Assembly: GCA_964635975.1 (NCBI GenBank)
Contig: CAZWPO010000009.1
Coordinates: 1-64,000, forward strand
DNA: 64,000 nucleotides
From: UBA5314 sp964635975
GTDB taxonomy: Bacteria; Bacillota; Syntrophomonadia; Syntrophomonadales; Syntrophomonadaceae
Direction of reading: 5' to 3'
The notes under the pieces were generated by a model. The model worked only from the letters and a program-made list of their open reading frames with translations. It was not told the DNA's origin and did not search any database. The translations under genes and the position numbers were made by a program. Below, in pieces: positions 25,410-34,588 of this stretch (position 1 is its first letter; each line of letters begins with the position of its first letter).

Positions 25410-26175
25410 CTTTTAATAATTCCTCCCGAGCTACCTGCCTGCTTCTCCAGAAATAAAGTCCGAAAGCCACGACCAGGATTGCTATACTAATAAATTGCGC
25501 CTGGGTTACAAATCCTACCATTGCTTCCTTTTCCCTGAATATCTCAATAAAAAACCTGTATATCGGGTAAAGTCCCAGGTAAAAGATGGCCACTTGGCCT
25601 GAGAACCGCCGGCGCGGATAGAACCATATAAGCAAGCTAAAGATAACAAAATTGGCCGCTGAACTGAACAGCTGGGTTGGGTAGCGGCTAAGGGCGTCAA
25701 CTGCTGGGAAAACTACTCCCAGGGCTGAATCAGTCGGAATACCGTAACAGCAGCCGGCCATAAAACAACCGATTCTAACCAGGGCGTACCCCAATGCGGT
25801 AAATGGTGCAAATATATCAGCCAGCTTCCAGAACGAAAGGTTTTTCCGACGAATATAGAAATATAGTGGTATAAAAGAAGCAATAAAGCCTCCATACCAA
25901 ACCAATCCCCTTATCCCCCCCTGGTGCAGTTCCAGGTATGACTGCGGGGAGCTCAAGAATATTTTCCAGTCATAAGTAAAAAAGTAGAGGAGATAGGATC
26001 CCGCCAATCCGCACAAAACCATGAGGACAATTAGGTCCATAGCCCACTCCTTCTCATACCCTTCTTTTTCAAAAAGACGCCCGCAGCCCCACACAGCTAC
26101 AACAACTGCAGTGGCAAGCATAAATCCCCAGGCATAGACATGAAAGATGCCTATAGAAAATAATACTGGCCTCAT
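25372..26175 (-). CDS. lgt: Prolipoprotein diacylglyceryl transferase family protein
   Basis: A 267-residue polytopic membrane enzyme that attaches diacylglycerol to the lipobox Cys of prolipoproteins. Several membrane helices are clear. GGIRGLVWYGGFIA and the signature region YALVRIGCFMAGCCYG match the Lgt family, in the Cys-rich Clostridial variant of the usual GRIGNF motif; the Cys-Cys in place of the usual NGE is notable. ATG at 26175 follows GGAG with 7-bp spacing. Substrates in this window include the lipoprotein at 57898. Confidence 0.85.
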   Translation of the reverse strand: MRPVLFSIGIFHVYAWGFMLATAVVVAVWGCGRLFEKEGYEKEWAMDLIVLMVLCGLAGSYLLYFFTYDWKIFLSSPQSYLELHQGGIRGLVWYGGFIASFIPLYFYIRRKNLSFWKLADIFAPFTALGYALVRIGCFMAGCCYGIPTDSALGVVFPAVDALSRYPTQLFSSAANFVIFSLLIWFYPRRRFSGQVAIFYLGLYPIYRFFIEIFREKEAMVGFVTQAQFISIAILVVAFGLYFWRSRQVAREELLKDGSTKSQNPTAQ

Positions 26176-26193
26176 TTTCACACTCCCATTTAT

Positions 26194-26321
26194 TTATCCA
26201 CAATACACACGTTCGACAAGAAAATATTTTACCTAAATCTTTCCTAGGACGTTATATAATCGTCCAAATATGCGAAGCCGCGAAATTCTAATTATCAACA
26301 GACTTATCCACATTATCCACA
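26194..26321. promoter_or_regulatory. Cluster of DnaA boxes between lgt and tsaD
   Basis: TTATCCACA occurs perfectly three times, at 26194-26202, 26304-26312 and 26313-26321; the last two abut. TTATCAACA (26292-26300) is a one-mismatch copy. All are in the same orientation. The 154-bp gap between the lgt start and the tsaD stop is otherwise AT-rich and empty. Such clusters away from oriC titrate or respond to DnaA in Bacillus. Confidence 0.75.
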
Positions 26322-26329
26322 AACCATTT

Positions 26330-27340
26330 TCACAAGGACGATAGCCCCGGGTAAGCGTTTAAAGACAGGGGAGCGAGGTGTCCTTGGCTATAGGTAATAT
26401 AGGCCTTTCCGGCTATCATAGCAGCATTATCGGTACACAATTCCAGGGAAGGATAATATACAGAAAAAGACCGCTTTTCGCCTTCATTTTTCATCAGATT
26501 CCGCAGTGTTTGATTGGCTGCTACACCCCCTGCCATCAAAATGCTTTTAGCGGCATATTGTTCTGCAGCTTTCAGGGTTTTTTCAACCAGAACTTCGACT
26601 AAAGCCATTTCGAACTCGGCAGCCAGATCGTAGATGCTGGCTTCGCCGTCTGGTCCGATCTTCTTCCATAGGTTTATAGCGGCAGTTTTTAAGCCGCTAA
26701 AACTGAACTCATAGTCATTACGGTCTAAAAATACTCTAGGCAATTTCAATCTTCCTGCCGTGCCCAGGAGGGCAGCTTTTTGCACAGCCGGTCCGCCAGG
26801 GTATCCCAGGCCTAGATAGCGGGCTACTTTGTCGAAGGCTTCCCCGGCCGCGTCGTCACGAGTTTCCCCCAGGATCCTACTTTGAGAATCCTCGGGCATA
26901 TAGAGGAGACTGGTATGTCCCCCCGATACAATTAAGCATACAGCCGGGAATTGAATAGTCGGATTTTCCAATATATTTGCATAAATATGCCCTTCAAGAT
27001 GGTTAACAGCAATCAGCGGCTTAGCGGCAGCATATGCGAGCCCCTTGGCAAATGATAGTCCCACTAAAAGGGCGCCAACCAGCCCCGGACGGTTAGTGAC
27101 TGCAACAGCAGACAGGTCCTGAATATTTAGTCCCGCTTCCTTAAGTGCCAGGTCAGCCACACCGGCGATGTTTTCTATGTGATGACGCGAGGCTATTTCT
27201 GGTACTACTCCCCCATATTCCCGGTGTATGGAAATCTGGGAGCTGACCACGTTGGATAAGATTTCGCGTCCGTTTGCAACTACCGCCGCGGCGGTCTCAT
27301 CACAGGAGGTCTCTATTCCCAGTATTTTAATATCATTCAT
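26330..27340 (-). CDS. tsaD: tRNA N6-threonylcarbamoyladenosine transferase subunit
   Basis: A 336-residue protein that transfers the threonylcarbamoyl group to A37 of ANN-decoding tRNAs, with TsaB and TsaE. It has ILGIETSCDETAAAVV, the metal-binding HLEGHIY, SGGHTSLLYM, GEAFDKVARYLGLGYPGG and MAGGVAANQTLR. ATG at 27340 is chosen on family alignment; the ribosome site is weak, and an in-frame ATG exists at 27367. It is downstream of rimI, tsaB and tsaE. Confidence 0.96.
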   Translation of the reverse strand: MNDIKILGIETSCDETAAAVVANGREILSNVVSSQISIHREYGGVVPEIASRHHIENIAGVADLALKEAGLNIQDLSAVAVTNRPGLVGALLVGLSFAKGLAYAAAKPLIAVNHLEGHIYANILENPTIQFPAVCLIVSGGHTSLLYMPEDSQSRILGETRDDAAGEAFDKVARYLGLGYPGGPAVQKAALLGTAGRLKLPRVFLDRNDYEFSFSGLKTAAINLWKKIGPDGEASIYDLAAEFEMALVEVLVEKTLKAAEQYAAKSILMAGGVAANQTLRNLMKNEGEKRSFSVYYPSLELCTDNAAMIAGKAYITYSQGHLAPLSLNAYPGLSSL

Positions 27341-27371
27341 TAATACACACCAACTCTTTATCTTCATTAAA

Positions 27372-27824
27372 TCATATCAAGTATTTAGTCATGACAATCG
27401 CGTCTTCGCCATTATCAGAATAGTATGCCTTGCGCATACCGGTTACTATAAAACCCAGACCGCTATACATATTCAGGGCGGCCAGGTTGGATAGGCGCAC
27501 CTCCAAAAGTATGCGCACCGCTCCCTTTTTAAGTGCGTTCTTCTCCAGCTCCCCCATAATAGTCTTTCCGCAGCCGCATCGCCGGTATCGGCTGGCAACT
27601 GCCACGTTGGTGATATGTGCTTCGTCGAAGACCACCCAGATGCCCCCATAAGCTCCGATGCTGCCTTCCATATCTAAAACAAAATAGGTGGCATACTGGT
27701 TCTTGAGTTCATTCTCGTATGAGTTGCGGGACCAGGGTAGAGAAAAAGCTTCATTTTCAATGACCATGATATCATCAAGGTCCTGCATCGTCATCTTTCT
27801 GATCATAAAAAATGGGCTTAACAA
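27372..27824 (-). CDS. rimI: Ribosomal-protein-alanine N-acetyltransferase (GNAT)
   Basis: A 150-residue GNAT enzyme of the RimI type. The acetyl-CoA motif RYRRCGCGKTIMGEL and the C-terminal GLGFIVTGMRKAYYSDNGEDAI are typical. The TTG at 27824 has AAAGGAG 7 bp upstream, favouring it over an ATG six codons later. Its place between tsaB and tsaD is a conserved order in Bacillota. Confidence 0.92.
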   Translation of the reverse strand: MLSPFFMIRKMTMQDLDDIMVIENEAFSLPWSRNSYENELKNQYATYFVLDMEGSIGAYGGIWVVFDEAHITNVAVASRYRRCGCGKTIMGELEKNALKKGAVRILLEVRLSNLAALNMYSGLGFIVTGMRKAYYSDNGEDAIVMTKYLI

Positions 27825-27825
27825 T

Positions 27826-28542
27826 TTACTTCTCCTTTGCGCGCCGCTTTATTTCCGCTTCGGAAAGACGCAGATAGACAGGGCGCATGCTGAAGAGTTC
27901 CTCAACCTCACCCCGTGCAAACTTTCTAGCACCCAGATCAGCCAGGGCAGAAGCCCTGGGCAGGATTAAATGTGCGGGAGGCTGATCGATTACGGACCTC
28001 AAATTACTTCTAAATAATTCTCCATATCGCTGCACTGCGTCTCCTAAAATAGTACACTGGTAATTCTCAAATTCAGCTGTCTTCTCTCTTATAACATCGA
28101 TAAAAGTGTCTGGCGCGTAGGCTCCATCAGGGTAGATACTCTGTGGTTCACCACCGATTACCTTGTAAAGCCCGGCATATATCTCTCCCTTTCTAGCATC
28201 CAGCATGGGGCATATCAAGGATCTGCTGCCAGCGAGGTTCCAGGCCAGAGTTTCAAGGGTCGATACCCCCACCAGGGATACACCACCTGCCATGCAGATC
28301 CCTTTAGCGGTGGCCATGCCTATGCGCAAACCCGTAAAGGAACCCGGCCCTACAGTCACTGCCACTGCGTCCAGATCGGCGGATTTGAACCCACATTCCT
28401 GCAATACTCTATCGACCATGGGCATGAGTATTTCCGCATGATTCCTCTTAAAGTTTGAAAACTCCTCTTTCAGGAGCTTTGAATCGTCCAATAAAGCAAC
28501 ACCGGCTACTTGGGTCGCACTGTCAATTGCCAGGATCAGCAT
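27826..28542 (-). CDS. tsaB: t6A synthesis scaffold protein
   Basis: A 238-residue ASKHA-fold protein that dimerises with TsaD. It begins LILAIDSATQVAGVAL and has VTVGPGSFTGLRIGMATAKG, diagnostic of TsaB. The ATG at 28542 and a GTG at 28545 are both possible; AAGGA upstream is nearer ideal for the GTG. The start lies inside the tsaE 3' end. Confidence 0.94.
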   Translation of the reverse strand: MLILAIDSATQVAGVALLDDSKLLKEEFSNFKRNHAEILMPMVDRVLQECGFKSADLDAVAVTVGPGSFTGLRIGMATAKGICMAGGVSLVGVSTLETLAWNLAGSRSLICPMLDARKGEIYAGLYKVIGGEPQSIYPDGAYAPDTFIDVIREKTAEFENYQCTILGDAVQRYGELFRSNLRSVIDQPPAHLILPRASALADLGARKFARGEVEELFSMRPVYLRLSEAEIKRRAKEK

Positions 28543-29005
28543 CACGTTTCAATCCTTCCATAAGGTTTTGGCTGGCCGAGATTTTTCCACCGATTATCAC
28601 CTGGCGCGGTAGATCATAATCGTTTTGGGTAAGCTCAATATCTATCCATATAGCCTCCCGGGGCAGCACATTTTGCCCGGCTTCAGGCCATTCTATAATA
28701 CAGATTCCGTCCCTGCCCAGGTAGTCTTCAAGTCCTAAATCATCGAGTTCACTTTCAGCGAGCCGATAAAAATCGAAATGATAGATAGGGCATTTCGCGT
28801 TGTAAACATTCATTAAGGTAAATGTAGGGCTGTTTACCCTTCCGTTAAATCCCAGACCACGAGCTATGCCCCGGGCCAGGGTTGTCTTACCTGCCCCCAG
28901 TTCTCCGCAGAGGTAGATCAGATCACCGGGCAGCAATAAATGCCCCAGCTTCTCCCCTAGCATCTCCATCTTATATTCATTCTCAATGTTGAAGCGCATA
29001 TTCAT
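28523..29005 (-). CDS. tsaE: t6A synthesis ATPase
   Basis: A 160-residue P-loop protein needed for t6A turnover. Walker A is CGELGAGKTTLARGIARGLG, followed by VNSPTFTLMNVY and HFDFYRL, and GICIIEWPEAG. First gene of tsaE-tsaB-rimI-tsaD. The start is uncertain by two codons (28999 also ATG), and the ribosome site is weak. Confidence 0.94.
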   Translation of the reverse strand: MNMRFNIENEYKMEMLGEKLGHLLLPGDLIYLCGELGAGKTTLARGIARGLGFNGRVNSPTFTLMNVYNAKCPIYHFDFYRLAESELDDLGLEDYLGRDGICIIEWPEAGQNVLPREAIWIDIELTQNDYDLPRQVIIGGKISASQNLMEGLKRDADPGN

Positions 29006-29038
29006 GTAACCAGCTTGGTCTCACTTTCCATCCTTTAT

Positions 29039-29740
29039 TCACTGTTCCTGCAAATTCCTATACTCATTGCGTATCAATTTGAAATCCTCCCAGGTGGGGC
29101 GTTTATATGATTGGTTGCGCAAAAGCGCTGCCGGGTGATAGGTAGCCATAATTTTTACCCCCTGCCTGGTAAACCACTTGCCTCTTATCCCGCTGATTCT
29201 GGCCCGCGGATCAATAACAACCTGGCTTGCCAGGGCACCCAGGCATACAATTATCCTGGGCTTGATCAAACGTATCTGGGCCTCCAGGAATTTTCCGCAC
29301 TCTTTGACCTCATCCGGATTGGGAAGCCGGTTATCCGGCGGCCTGCACTTTACTACATTGCATATATATACTTTAGACCGTTCAAAATCGGCGGCATTCA
29401 AAATTTTATCCAATAATTGACCTGCTCTCCCCACAAAGGGCTCTCCTTGCATGTCCTCATCCCGACCCGGTCCTTCACCTATGAACATGATCTTGCTCTC
29501 AATACTTCCGCTTCCGAACACCACCTGCTGACAGGTGGCACGCAGCCTGCACCTCGTGCAAGACCTGGCTAGTTCATACAACTGCCCATATGTAGATATT
29601 TCCAGATATGACTCTTCTCTTTTAACTCCTCCCAGGAAAGCAGCGGTTGATCTCTGTACTTCCGCCTGGAGTTCCGGTCCATTGGGAACCGGCTTCTTAT
29701 CAGGTTCAACCCCAAATAAATCTGGCTGCTCGATATCCAT
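29039..29740 (-). CDS. Uracil-DNA glycosylase, family 4 (iron-sulfur)
   Basis: A 233-residue repair enzyme that removes uracil from DNA. The motif GEGPGRDEDMQGEPFVGRAG is the family 4 signature. The 4Fe-4S cluster ligands are in CTRCRLRATC and two later Cys (KECGKF and the RIIVCLGA region). NVVKCRPPDNRLPNPDE and TYHPAALLRNQ are also typical. An N-terminal tail of about 40 residues precedes the domain. It stands upstream of tsaE on the same strand, 33 bp away. Confidence 0.93.
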   Translation of the reverse strand: MDIEQPDLFGVEPDKKPVPNGPELQAEVQRSTAAFLGGVKREESYLEISTYGQLYELARSCTRCRLRATCQQVVFGSGSIESKIMFIGEGPGRDEDMQGEPFVGRAGQLLDKILNAADFERSKVYICNVVKCRPPDNRLPNPDEVKECGKFLEAQIRLIKPRIIVCLGALASQVVIDPRARISGIRGKWFTRQGVKIMATYHPAALLRNQSYKRPTWEDFKLIRNEYRNLQEQ

Positions 29741-29861
29741 ATTCTTCCCTCCCGCTTAACCGGAGCCGATGCAATAAATTATACCGCCATCATAGGCGGT
29801 ATCCAACGATAATTGTCTCAATATATTATACTGTACAATTCCCTGATAGATAAACTGCTGC

Positions 29862-30278
29862 TCATCCTATTAAACGCCGGTGTTCCTGCATCAGGCATCT
29901 ATCCTGAATAAAAAGTATTCCTTGTGCTCCAGCCAGAGCTGCGCCCTCCAGTGAAACCAATCCCAGTTGCAGCCAGATGCAGGGAACTCGCTTGTCGATG
30001 GCCTCTTTTATGACCCCATCCAGGTGCTCTTCAGAACGAAAAACATCAACTATATCGACCGCGAATGGAATTGAGAGCAAATCGGGATACGCTTTTTCTC
30101 CAAGCACTTCTTCCACATTCGGATTTACCGGCACTATTTTGTAGCCCTTATCTTGCAGATAACTGGCAATTCTATAACTGGCCCTGTCAGGGTCGTCAGA
30201 TAAACCCACGATCGCAATAGTCTTACATGACTCTAAATACTCAGCTATGGGTTCCTTCTTTTTCCGGAAAAAGAACAT
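29862..30278 (-). CDS. CoA-binding domain protein (YccU type)
   Basis: A 138-residue Rossmann-fold protein of the CoA-binding family: KTIAIVGLSDDPDRASYRIA, YKIVPVNPN, and RVPCIWLQLGL. The family is widespread but has no settled role. ATG at 30278 follows GGAGGGAT at 8 bp; the frame extends further upstream without a good ribosome site. It follows the GH18 gene. Confidence 0.85.
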   Translation of the reverse strand: MFFFRKKKEPIAEYLESCKTIAIVGLSDDPDRASYRIASYLQDKGYKIVPVNPNVEEVLGEKAYPDLLSIPFAVDIVDVFRSEEHLDGVIKEAIDKRVPCIWLQLGLVSLEGAALAGAQGILFIQDRCLMQEHRRLIG

Positions 30279-30352
30279 TAGCCATCCCTCCAAACTCATT
30301 TTACTTGAAGAAGGGATTAATGCCAACTTACTCATAACAAGCACGCGGTGGC

Positions 30353-31726
30353 TTAACTGTTTGACTGCCGCAAAACATCATACAAATCCATAAATCCGGT
30401 ACCTATCCGCCAGAAAGCAATTCCGCCCAGCTTTTCCTCCAGACATATCGTCCATTTACTAGTCAAGCTGATTGCATTCTCCATCCACAATTCATGGTAG
30501 CAGCCCTGCTCATCATAGTAGGTATAATAAGGACTAAAGCTTTTTTGATCAAAGTGATCTTCAAGCTGATAGCTGGACTGCAGCTGCTTCAATTTGCTGA
30601 TATTTATAGTTTTAGACAAACCGTCACTCGACCAATCGTAGCCGTAGGTTGGCATCCCCAGCAAAATTTTTTCCCGCGGCATCTGGCTTTCCATATACGC
30701 AATAACATCCTTGACCCACCATATCGGTGCTACGGGACCCGGATCACTTTCAAGATAGCTGTAATCATACGCCATAACCACAACCAGGTCGGCGGTGGCT
30801 CCTATGGCCCGGTAGTCATAAGCGGTGGGCCATTGCTCCTTACCAGTTCTAGCAAAGACCGCAACTGAAAGCATTTTCTCTTCTCCCAGGGCTGTTTTTA
30901 ATTCCTGCAAAAACTCTGTGAAATATGATCCATCTTCCGGAGCTATAAATTCAAAGTCGATATTGATGCCATCATATGAATCGCTTGCCGCAATGTCTGC
31001 CAGGTGCCGGGTAAGTTGTTTGCGATGCTGGGGATTGCTCAGTAATTGATGAAGCTTATCTCGGTTCATGAGTGCCACGCTGGCATGGGCTTTTACCCCC
31101 TGTCCCCTCACCCATTCGATTTTCTGCCGGTACTGATCCTGGTAATCATAACTTAGATTGCCCTCACCATCGGTCACGAGCCAGCGAAATGCAATGTCGG
31201 TAAACAGTCCAATATTTGCCTTTACTTCTTCCATGGGGCTGTAGTAGTAGTAAGCAAATACACCCGGTTTATTTAGAAGGTTAATACAAATCTCCCGCTT
31301 TAAGCCGTTCCAGGACACTACAGCACCCAGGTTTTCGGCCAGAAAGCGCAGAGGTACATAGCTGCGATTTTGCCATATGAAAGGGGCAGTATCCAGGCTC
31401 ATGCTAACACCGTCGATCCGCGCAGTCTTTTGTCCTATATGGAACTCAAAATAGTGCCCCTGGCAGTCCAGAGCCACTTTTTGTTTATCCCCGTCCCAAA
31501 AAACCTCTCCGCGTATTGCTGAATTCTCAATAATAAACCGCAATGGGACCATGGTGCGGTCACCAGCAATAAGGGCAGGAGGATCAACTGATACTGAGGT
31601 TCCATCAATTTTTAAATTATATATATATGATTCTGCGCTCTCAACACTTTGCAGAAACACGAAATTACCTGAAAAAATCAGTGTTATCAATACAGCAGCC
31701 ATTATCGCTCTGAATCCGGGCAGCAA
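30353..31726 (-). CDS. Secreted GH18 glycosidase with copper-amine-oxidase-like N-terminal domain
   Basis: A protein of about 457 residues. It has an N-terminal signal peptide, then two copies of the stalk-like domain (RTMVPLRFIIE and RSYVPLRFLAENLGA), then a GH18 TIM barrel with the catalytic DGINIDFEF, where Glu is the acid. It resembles the spore-cortex and cell-wall glucosaminidases of Clostridia (YaaH/SleL class). Peptidoglycan is the likely substrate, but chitin cannot be excluded. GAGGAG sits 6 bp before a TTG at 31726; an ATG two codons upstream overlaps that site. Confidence 0.85.
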   Translation of the reverse strand: MLPGFRAIMAAVLITLIFSGNFVFLQSVESAESYIYNLKIDGTSVSVDPPALIAGDRTMVPLRFIIENSAIRGEVFWDGDKQKVALDCQGHYFEFHIGQKTARIDGVSMSLDTAPFIWQNRSYVPLRFLAENLGAVVSWNGLKREICINLLNKPGVFAYYYYSPMEEVKANIGLFTDIAFRWLVTDGEGNLSYDYQDQYRQKIEWVRGQGVKAHASVALMNRDKLHQLLSNPQHRKQLTRHLADIAASDSYDGINIDFEFIAPEDGSYFTEFLQELKTALGEEKMLSVAVFARTGKEQWPTAYDYRAIGATADLVVVMAYDYSYLESDPGPVAPIWWVKDVIAYMESQMPREKILLGMPTYGYDWSSDGLSKTINISKLKQLQSSYQLEDHFDQKSFSPYYTYYDEQGCYHELWMENAISLTSKWTICLEEKLGGIAFWRIGTGFMDLYDVLRQSNS

Positions 31727-31910
31727 TAGCATCTCCTCGTTTTCCCATAGATTAGAGACTCCATATTATTAATCTTGCGTCTCTATATTAAGACGTTGGC
31801 GAGGAGATTAAGGTGTCAGTCTGATGATATCTTCTGAGCTGGCAGTTGCATAGAGGTCCACTGAGAAGCGGGATTTATGGGGAAGCAGATCCACTCGCTT
31901 GGGGGGGAGA

Positions 31911-32102
31911 TCAATTGTAGCGTTTTTGTTTGGGGAAAATTGCTTCAATCTCATGCAAGGGCATATAGACCATGTTCTCCTGGTTAACCACTGCCAGTAT
32001 AACCATTTCTTCACCACTATACTCTTCCTTATAAAACCCGATGACGCAAACGGTCATGGTTGTGCCTTCCATATATACGGTGAAGAGGTCGCCCTTATTC
32101 AA
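31911..32102 (-). CDS. Small protein coupled to the amidohydrolase gene, function unknown
   Basis: A 63-residue protein with the stretches FTVYMEGTTMTVCVIGFY and MVILAVVNQENMVYMPLHEI, predicted mostly beta, probably a small barrel. The TTG at 32102 follows GGAGGG by 6 bp and overlaps the amidohydrolase stop by 8 bp (TTGAATAA), a coupling arrangement that supports it being real. No family recognised. Confidence 0.55.
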   Translation of the reverse strand: MNKGDLFTVYMEGTTMTVCVIGFYKEEYSGEEMVILAVVNQENMVYMPLHEIEAIFPKQKRYN

Positions 32103-33240
32103 GAATATCCCTCCATATTCGGCCTTCAACCATTGTCCAGCGTACCCTGGACTGAAAATCTAATGGATGACCATCAAAGGCCGTTAAATCTGCTGATTTG
32201 CCAGCCGTTATGGTGCCTAACTCGCTGTCGATCCCGAGGATCCGCGCCGCGCGTACAGTAATTGATTCCAGAGCAGCCTGCATACTCAAACCAGCTCTTG
32301 CCGCCAATGAAGCGCAAACTCGCAGCTGTTCCACCGGCACTACAGGATGGTCGGTAACTAGACAAAACTCAACGCCCAGCCGTTCCAACCTTGCGGCTGC
32401 AGAAAAAGAGACTTCTTTCATCTCGACCTTGGCCCGATTTACCATCAGTGGTCCCAGGCAAACCGGCACCTTTCTTCTAATTAGCTCGTGGGCTACCAAA
32501 TGTGCCTCGGTGCCATGCTCAATTATCATATCGATAGCAAATTCATCCTTTATCCGTAGAGCTGTAAAGATATCGTCTGCCCGGTGTGCATGCACACGCA
32601 GAGGCATTTCTTTGTTCAGGACCGCTATCAATGCCTGGTATTTAAACTGCTCCCGAGGTTCAATCTCTTTCTTATCGCGAAACTTTTCGGCTGTGAAAAG
32701 CGCTTCGCGCAGGAGACTGGCATTGGCCATTCTGGTAATCGGAGACTTTTTCTGACCGGAATAAACTCGCTTGGGATTCTCTCCCAAGGCGGCTTTTAAT
32801 CCCCATGGCTCCTTATAAATCATTCCTGCAGCCGAGTCGGCCCAACTCTTCAAGCATATTCCCTGTCCGCCGATTATGTTGGCACTTCCTGGTACACAGA
32901 AGGTTCTGGTTACTCCACCTCTTAGAGCATCAGTGAATGCCAGGTCCATGAAATTGATGCCATCCAGCGCGCGCAAGTGCGGGGTTATGGGATCGCTGGT
33001 CTCGTTGACGTCATCACCCTCGACCCGGTAGATTTCCTCCTCCAGGCCTATATGTGTATGGGCGTCAATAAAACCTGGCGCAATAAACAGATTCCGCGCT
33101 TCTATTAACGTGCAATCCGCAGGAACCTTTAGCCCTCTTCCGACAGCTTCAATTCTTGCGCCGTCAACCAAAATGGTCGCATCTTCTATAATGCCTTCAA
33201 TGTCCATGGTCAAAACACGTGCGCCCTTGATAGCGATCAT
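32095..33240 (-). CDS. Metal-dependent amidohydrolase (imidazolonepropionase-like)
   Basis: A 381-residue amidohydrolase-superfamily enzyme. The metal site motif GFIDAHTHIG is near residue 60, later His are in VHAHRADD and IIEHGTEAH, and the Asp is in LVTDHPV. The C-terminal TAGKSADLTAFDGHPLDF closes the beta-sandwich. This is the COG1228-type group, whose members hydrolyse cyclic amides or dipeptides; the substrate is unknown. Its neighbour is a glutamine amidotransferase-like hydrolase 72 bp upstream on the same strand. Confidence 0.85.
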   Translation of the reverse strand: MIAIKGARVLTMDIEGIIEDATILVDGARIEAVGRGLKVPADCTLIEARNLFIAPGFIDAHTHIGLEEEIYRVEGDDVNETSDPITPHLRALDGINFMDLAFTDALRGGVTRTFCVPGSANIIGGQGICLKSWADSAAGMIYKEPWGLKAALGENPKRVYSGQKKSPITRMANASLLREALFTAEKFRDKKEIEPREQFKYQALIAVLNKEMPLRVHAHRADDIFTALRIKDEFAIDMIIEHGTEAHLVAHELIRRKVPVCLGPLMVNRAKVEMKEVSFSAAARLERLGVEFCLVTDHPVVPVEQLRVCASLAARAGLSMQAALESITVRAARILGIDSELGTITAGKSADLTAFDGHPLDFQSRVRWTMVEGRIWRDILE

Positions 33241-33312
33241 AGCTGTTGATCCTCCCTAGTATTTTATGATGAGAAAAGCCTGCCGGTTCAAACATCCACC
33301 TGCCATTTCTTC

Positions 33313-33996
33313 CTAACGGAAGCAGCTTTTCACCAGGCTTTCAAATAATCGTAGTGATGCTCCATCCAGCATACATTCCGGATGCCATTGCACGCCCAAC
33401 CAGAAGGGATGTTCACCGCTGCAAATTGCCTCCACGTTGCCATCCTGTGCCCAAGCGCAAATAATCAGTCCCCGCCCAACTGCTTTTACAGCCTGATGAT
33501 GAAAGCTGTTTACCTTGATGGCTGGGGCTCCAAGCACATGATACAGGAGGCTTCCTTCCTTCACTACTATATCATGAAAGGGATAGTGCCGGGGTGCATT
33601 CTGCTGATGACACAAAAAACTTGCCAGGTCCTGGATAAGAGTCCCCCCGGCGGCCACATTCATGACTTGACAGCCCCTGCAGATTCCCAACGCCGGCACT
33701 CTAAGCTCAAAGGCACGGCGAGCCAACGATAATTCAAATCGATCTCTTTGCGGATCGATCTGACCCAGTCCTGGCGCGGGGGCTTCATCCCAATGGGCCG
33801 GATCAATATCACCGCCTCCCGAGAACACAAGTCCGGCGCATATTCCTAGAACATGATCGATATTTTCTTCCCCCCAGCTAGGTATTATGACTGGTATCCC
33901 GCCTGCTTCTTCAATAGACTTTACGTAATCGGCGGAAAGCATGAAAACACCTTCATCTTCTTCCAAACTGCAGCTTAAACCAATTACAGGTTGCAT
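33313..33996 (-). CDS. Class I glutamine amidotransferase-like gamma-glutamyl hydrolase
   Basis: A 227-residue hydrolase of the PuuD/gamma-Glu-GABA hydrolase type. The nucleophile Cys lies in GICRGCQVMNVAAGG, and the His/Glu pair is in GVQWHPEC. The early GLVFSGGGDIDPAHW is characteristic. It probably splits a gamma-glutamyl amide, but no polyamine genes are near. It precedes the amidohydrolase on the same strand. Confidence 0.85.
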   Translation of the reverse strand: MQPVIGLSCSLEEDEGVFMLSADYVKSIEEAGGIPVIIPSWGEENIDHVLGICAGLVFSGGGDIDPAHWDEAPAPGLGQIDPQRDRFELSLARRAFELRVPALGICRGCQVMNVAAGGTLIQDLASFLCHQQNAPRHYPFHDIVVKEGSLLYHVLGAPAIKVNSFHHQAVKAVGRGLIICAWAQDGNVEAICSGEHPFWLGVQWHPECMLDGASLRLFESLVKSCFR

Positions 33997-34068
33997 ATTA
34001 ATCCCTCCTCAATGCATATTATGGTGCAAAAAGGCAGGTTCAGAACCGGAACGTTTTTTAAAAATTAA

Positions 34069-34096
34069 AAATCCCCCTGGATTTCAGGGAGATTTT
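34069..34096 (-). terminator. Bidirectional terminator after mazF
   Basis: AATCCCCCTGG and CAGGGAGATT pair around ATTT, with T-runs on both strands (GATTTTTTATT on plus, GATTTTTAATTTTT on minus). It ends the alr-mazE-mazF transcript. Confidence 0.75.
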
Positions 34097-34210
34097 TTAT
34101 TAAATATTGTGATCTTTAAGTTGAACAGTGAGAACTCATACAATTCTCAGCTGATCAATTCTTCCGGCAACTTTTGCATGGCGACCCCGGAGTATCCAGC
34201 CTATGTATTA

Positions 34211-34555
34211 CTACTCGCCAAGTCCAATGCTAATGGTTAACGCTTTATCAACCCTGTTCATCATATCTTCGTTCAGAATAGCGATGCGCTGTTTAAAACG
34301 GGATTTATCAATGGTTCTTATCTGCTCTGCAAGTATGACTGAATCTCTCTCCAGAGAATACTCTTCAGCTTTTATTTCCACATGGGTTGGCAGCTTAGCC
34401 TTATTGATTTGAGAAGTAATAGCCAGGACAATTGTGGTCGGGCTGTACTGGTTGCCGACATCATTTTGTACCACCAGAACCGGGCGTATCCCCCCCTGCT
34501 CCGAACCAATCACCGGGTTTAGTTGGGCAAAATAAATCTCACCCCGTTTGATCAT
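34211..34555 (-). CDS. mazF: MazF/EndoA mRNA interferase toxin
   Basis: A 114-residue endoribonuclease of the PemK/MazF family. The core is RGEIYFAQLNPVIGSEQGG, then RPVLVVQND and SPTTIVLAITSQ. The length matches Bacillus EndoA. ATG at 34555 is chosen by homology; GGAGTG lies 9 bp upstream. It is 33 bp after mazE. The alr-linked order is the same as in Bacillus, which argues for a chromosomal stress-response toxin rather than a mobile one. Confidence 0.94.
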   Translation of the reverse strand: MIKRGEIYFAQLNPVIGSEQGGIRPVLVVQNDVGNQYSPTTIVLAITSQINKAKLPTHVEIKAEEYSLERDSVILAEQIRTIDKSRFKQRIAILNEDMMNRVDKALTISIGLGE

Positions 34556-34588
34556 AATGGCAATCACTCCAGCCGTTTTTATATACAA

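Noticed and set aside
26182..26329. Replication origin
   Set aside because: DnaA boxes are present but there is no dnaA, dnaN, parAB or rnpA-rpmH context and no clear unwinding element; a titration or regulatory cluster is more likely.
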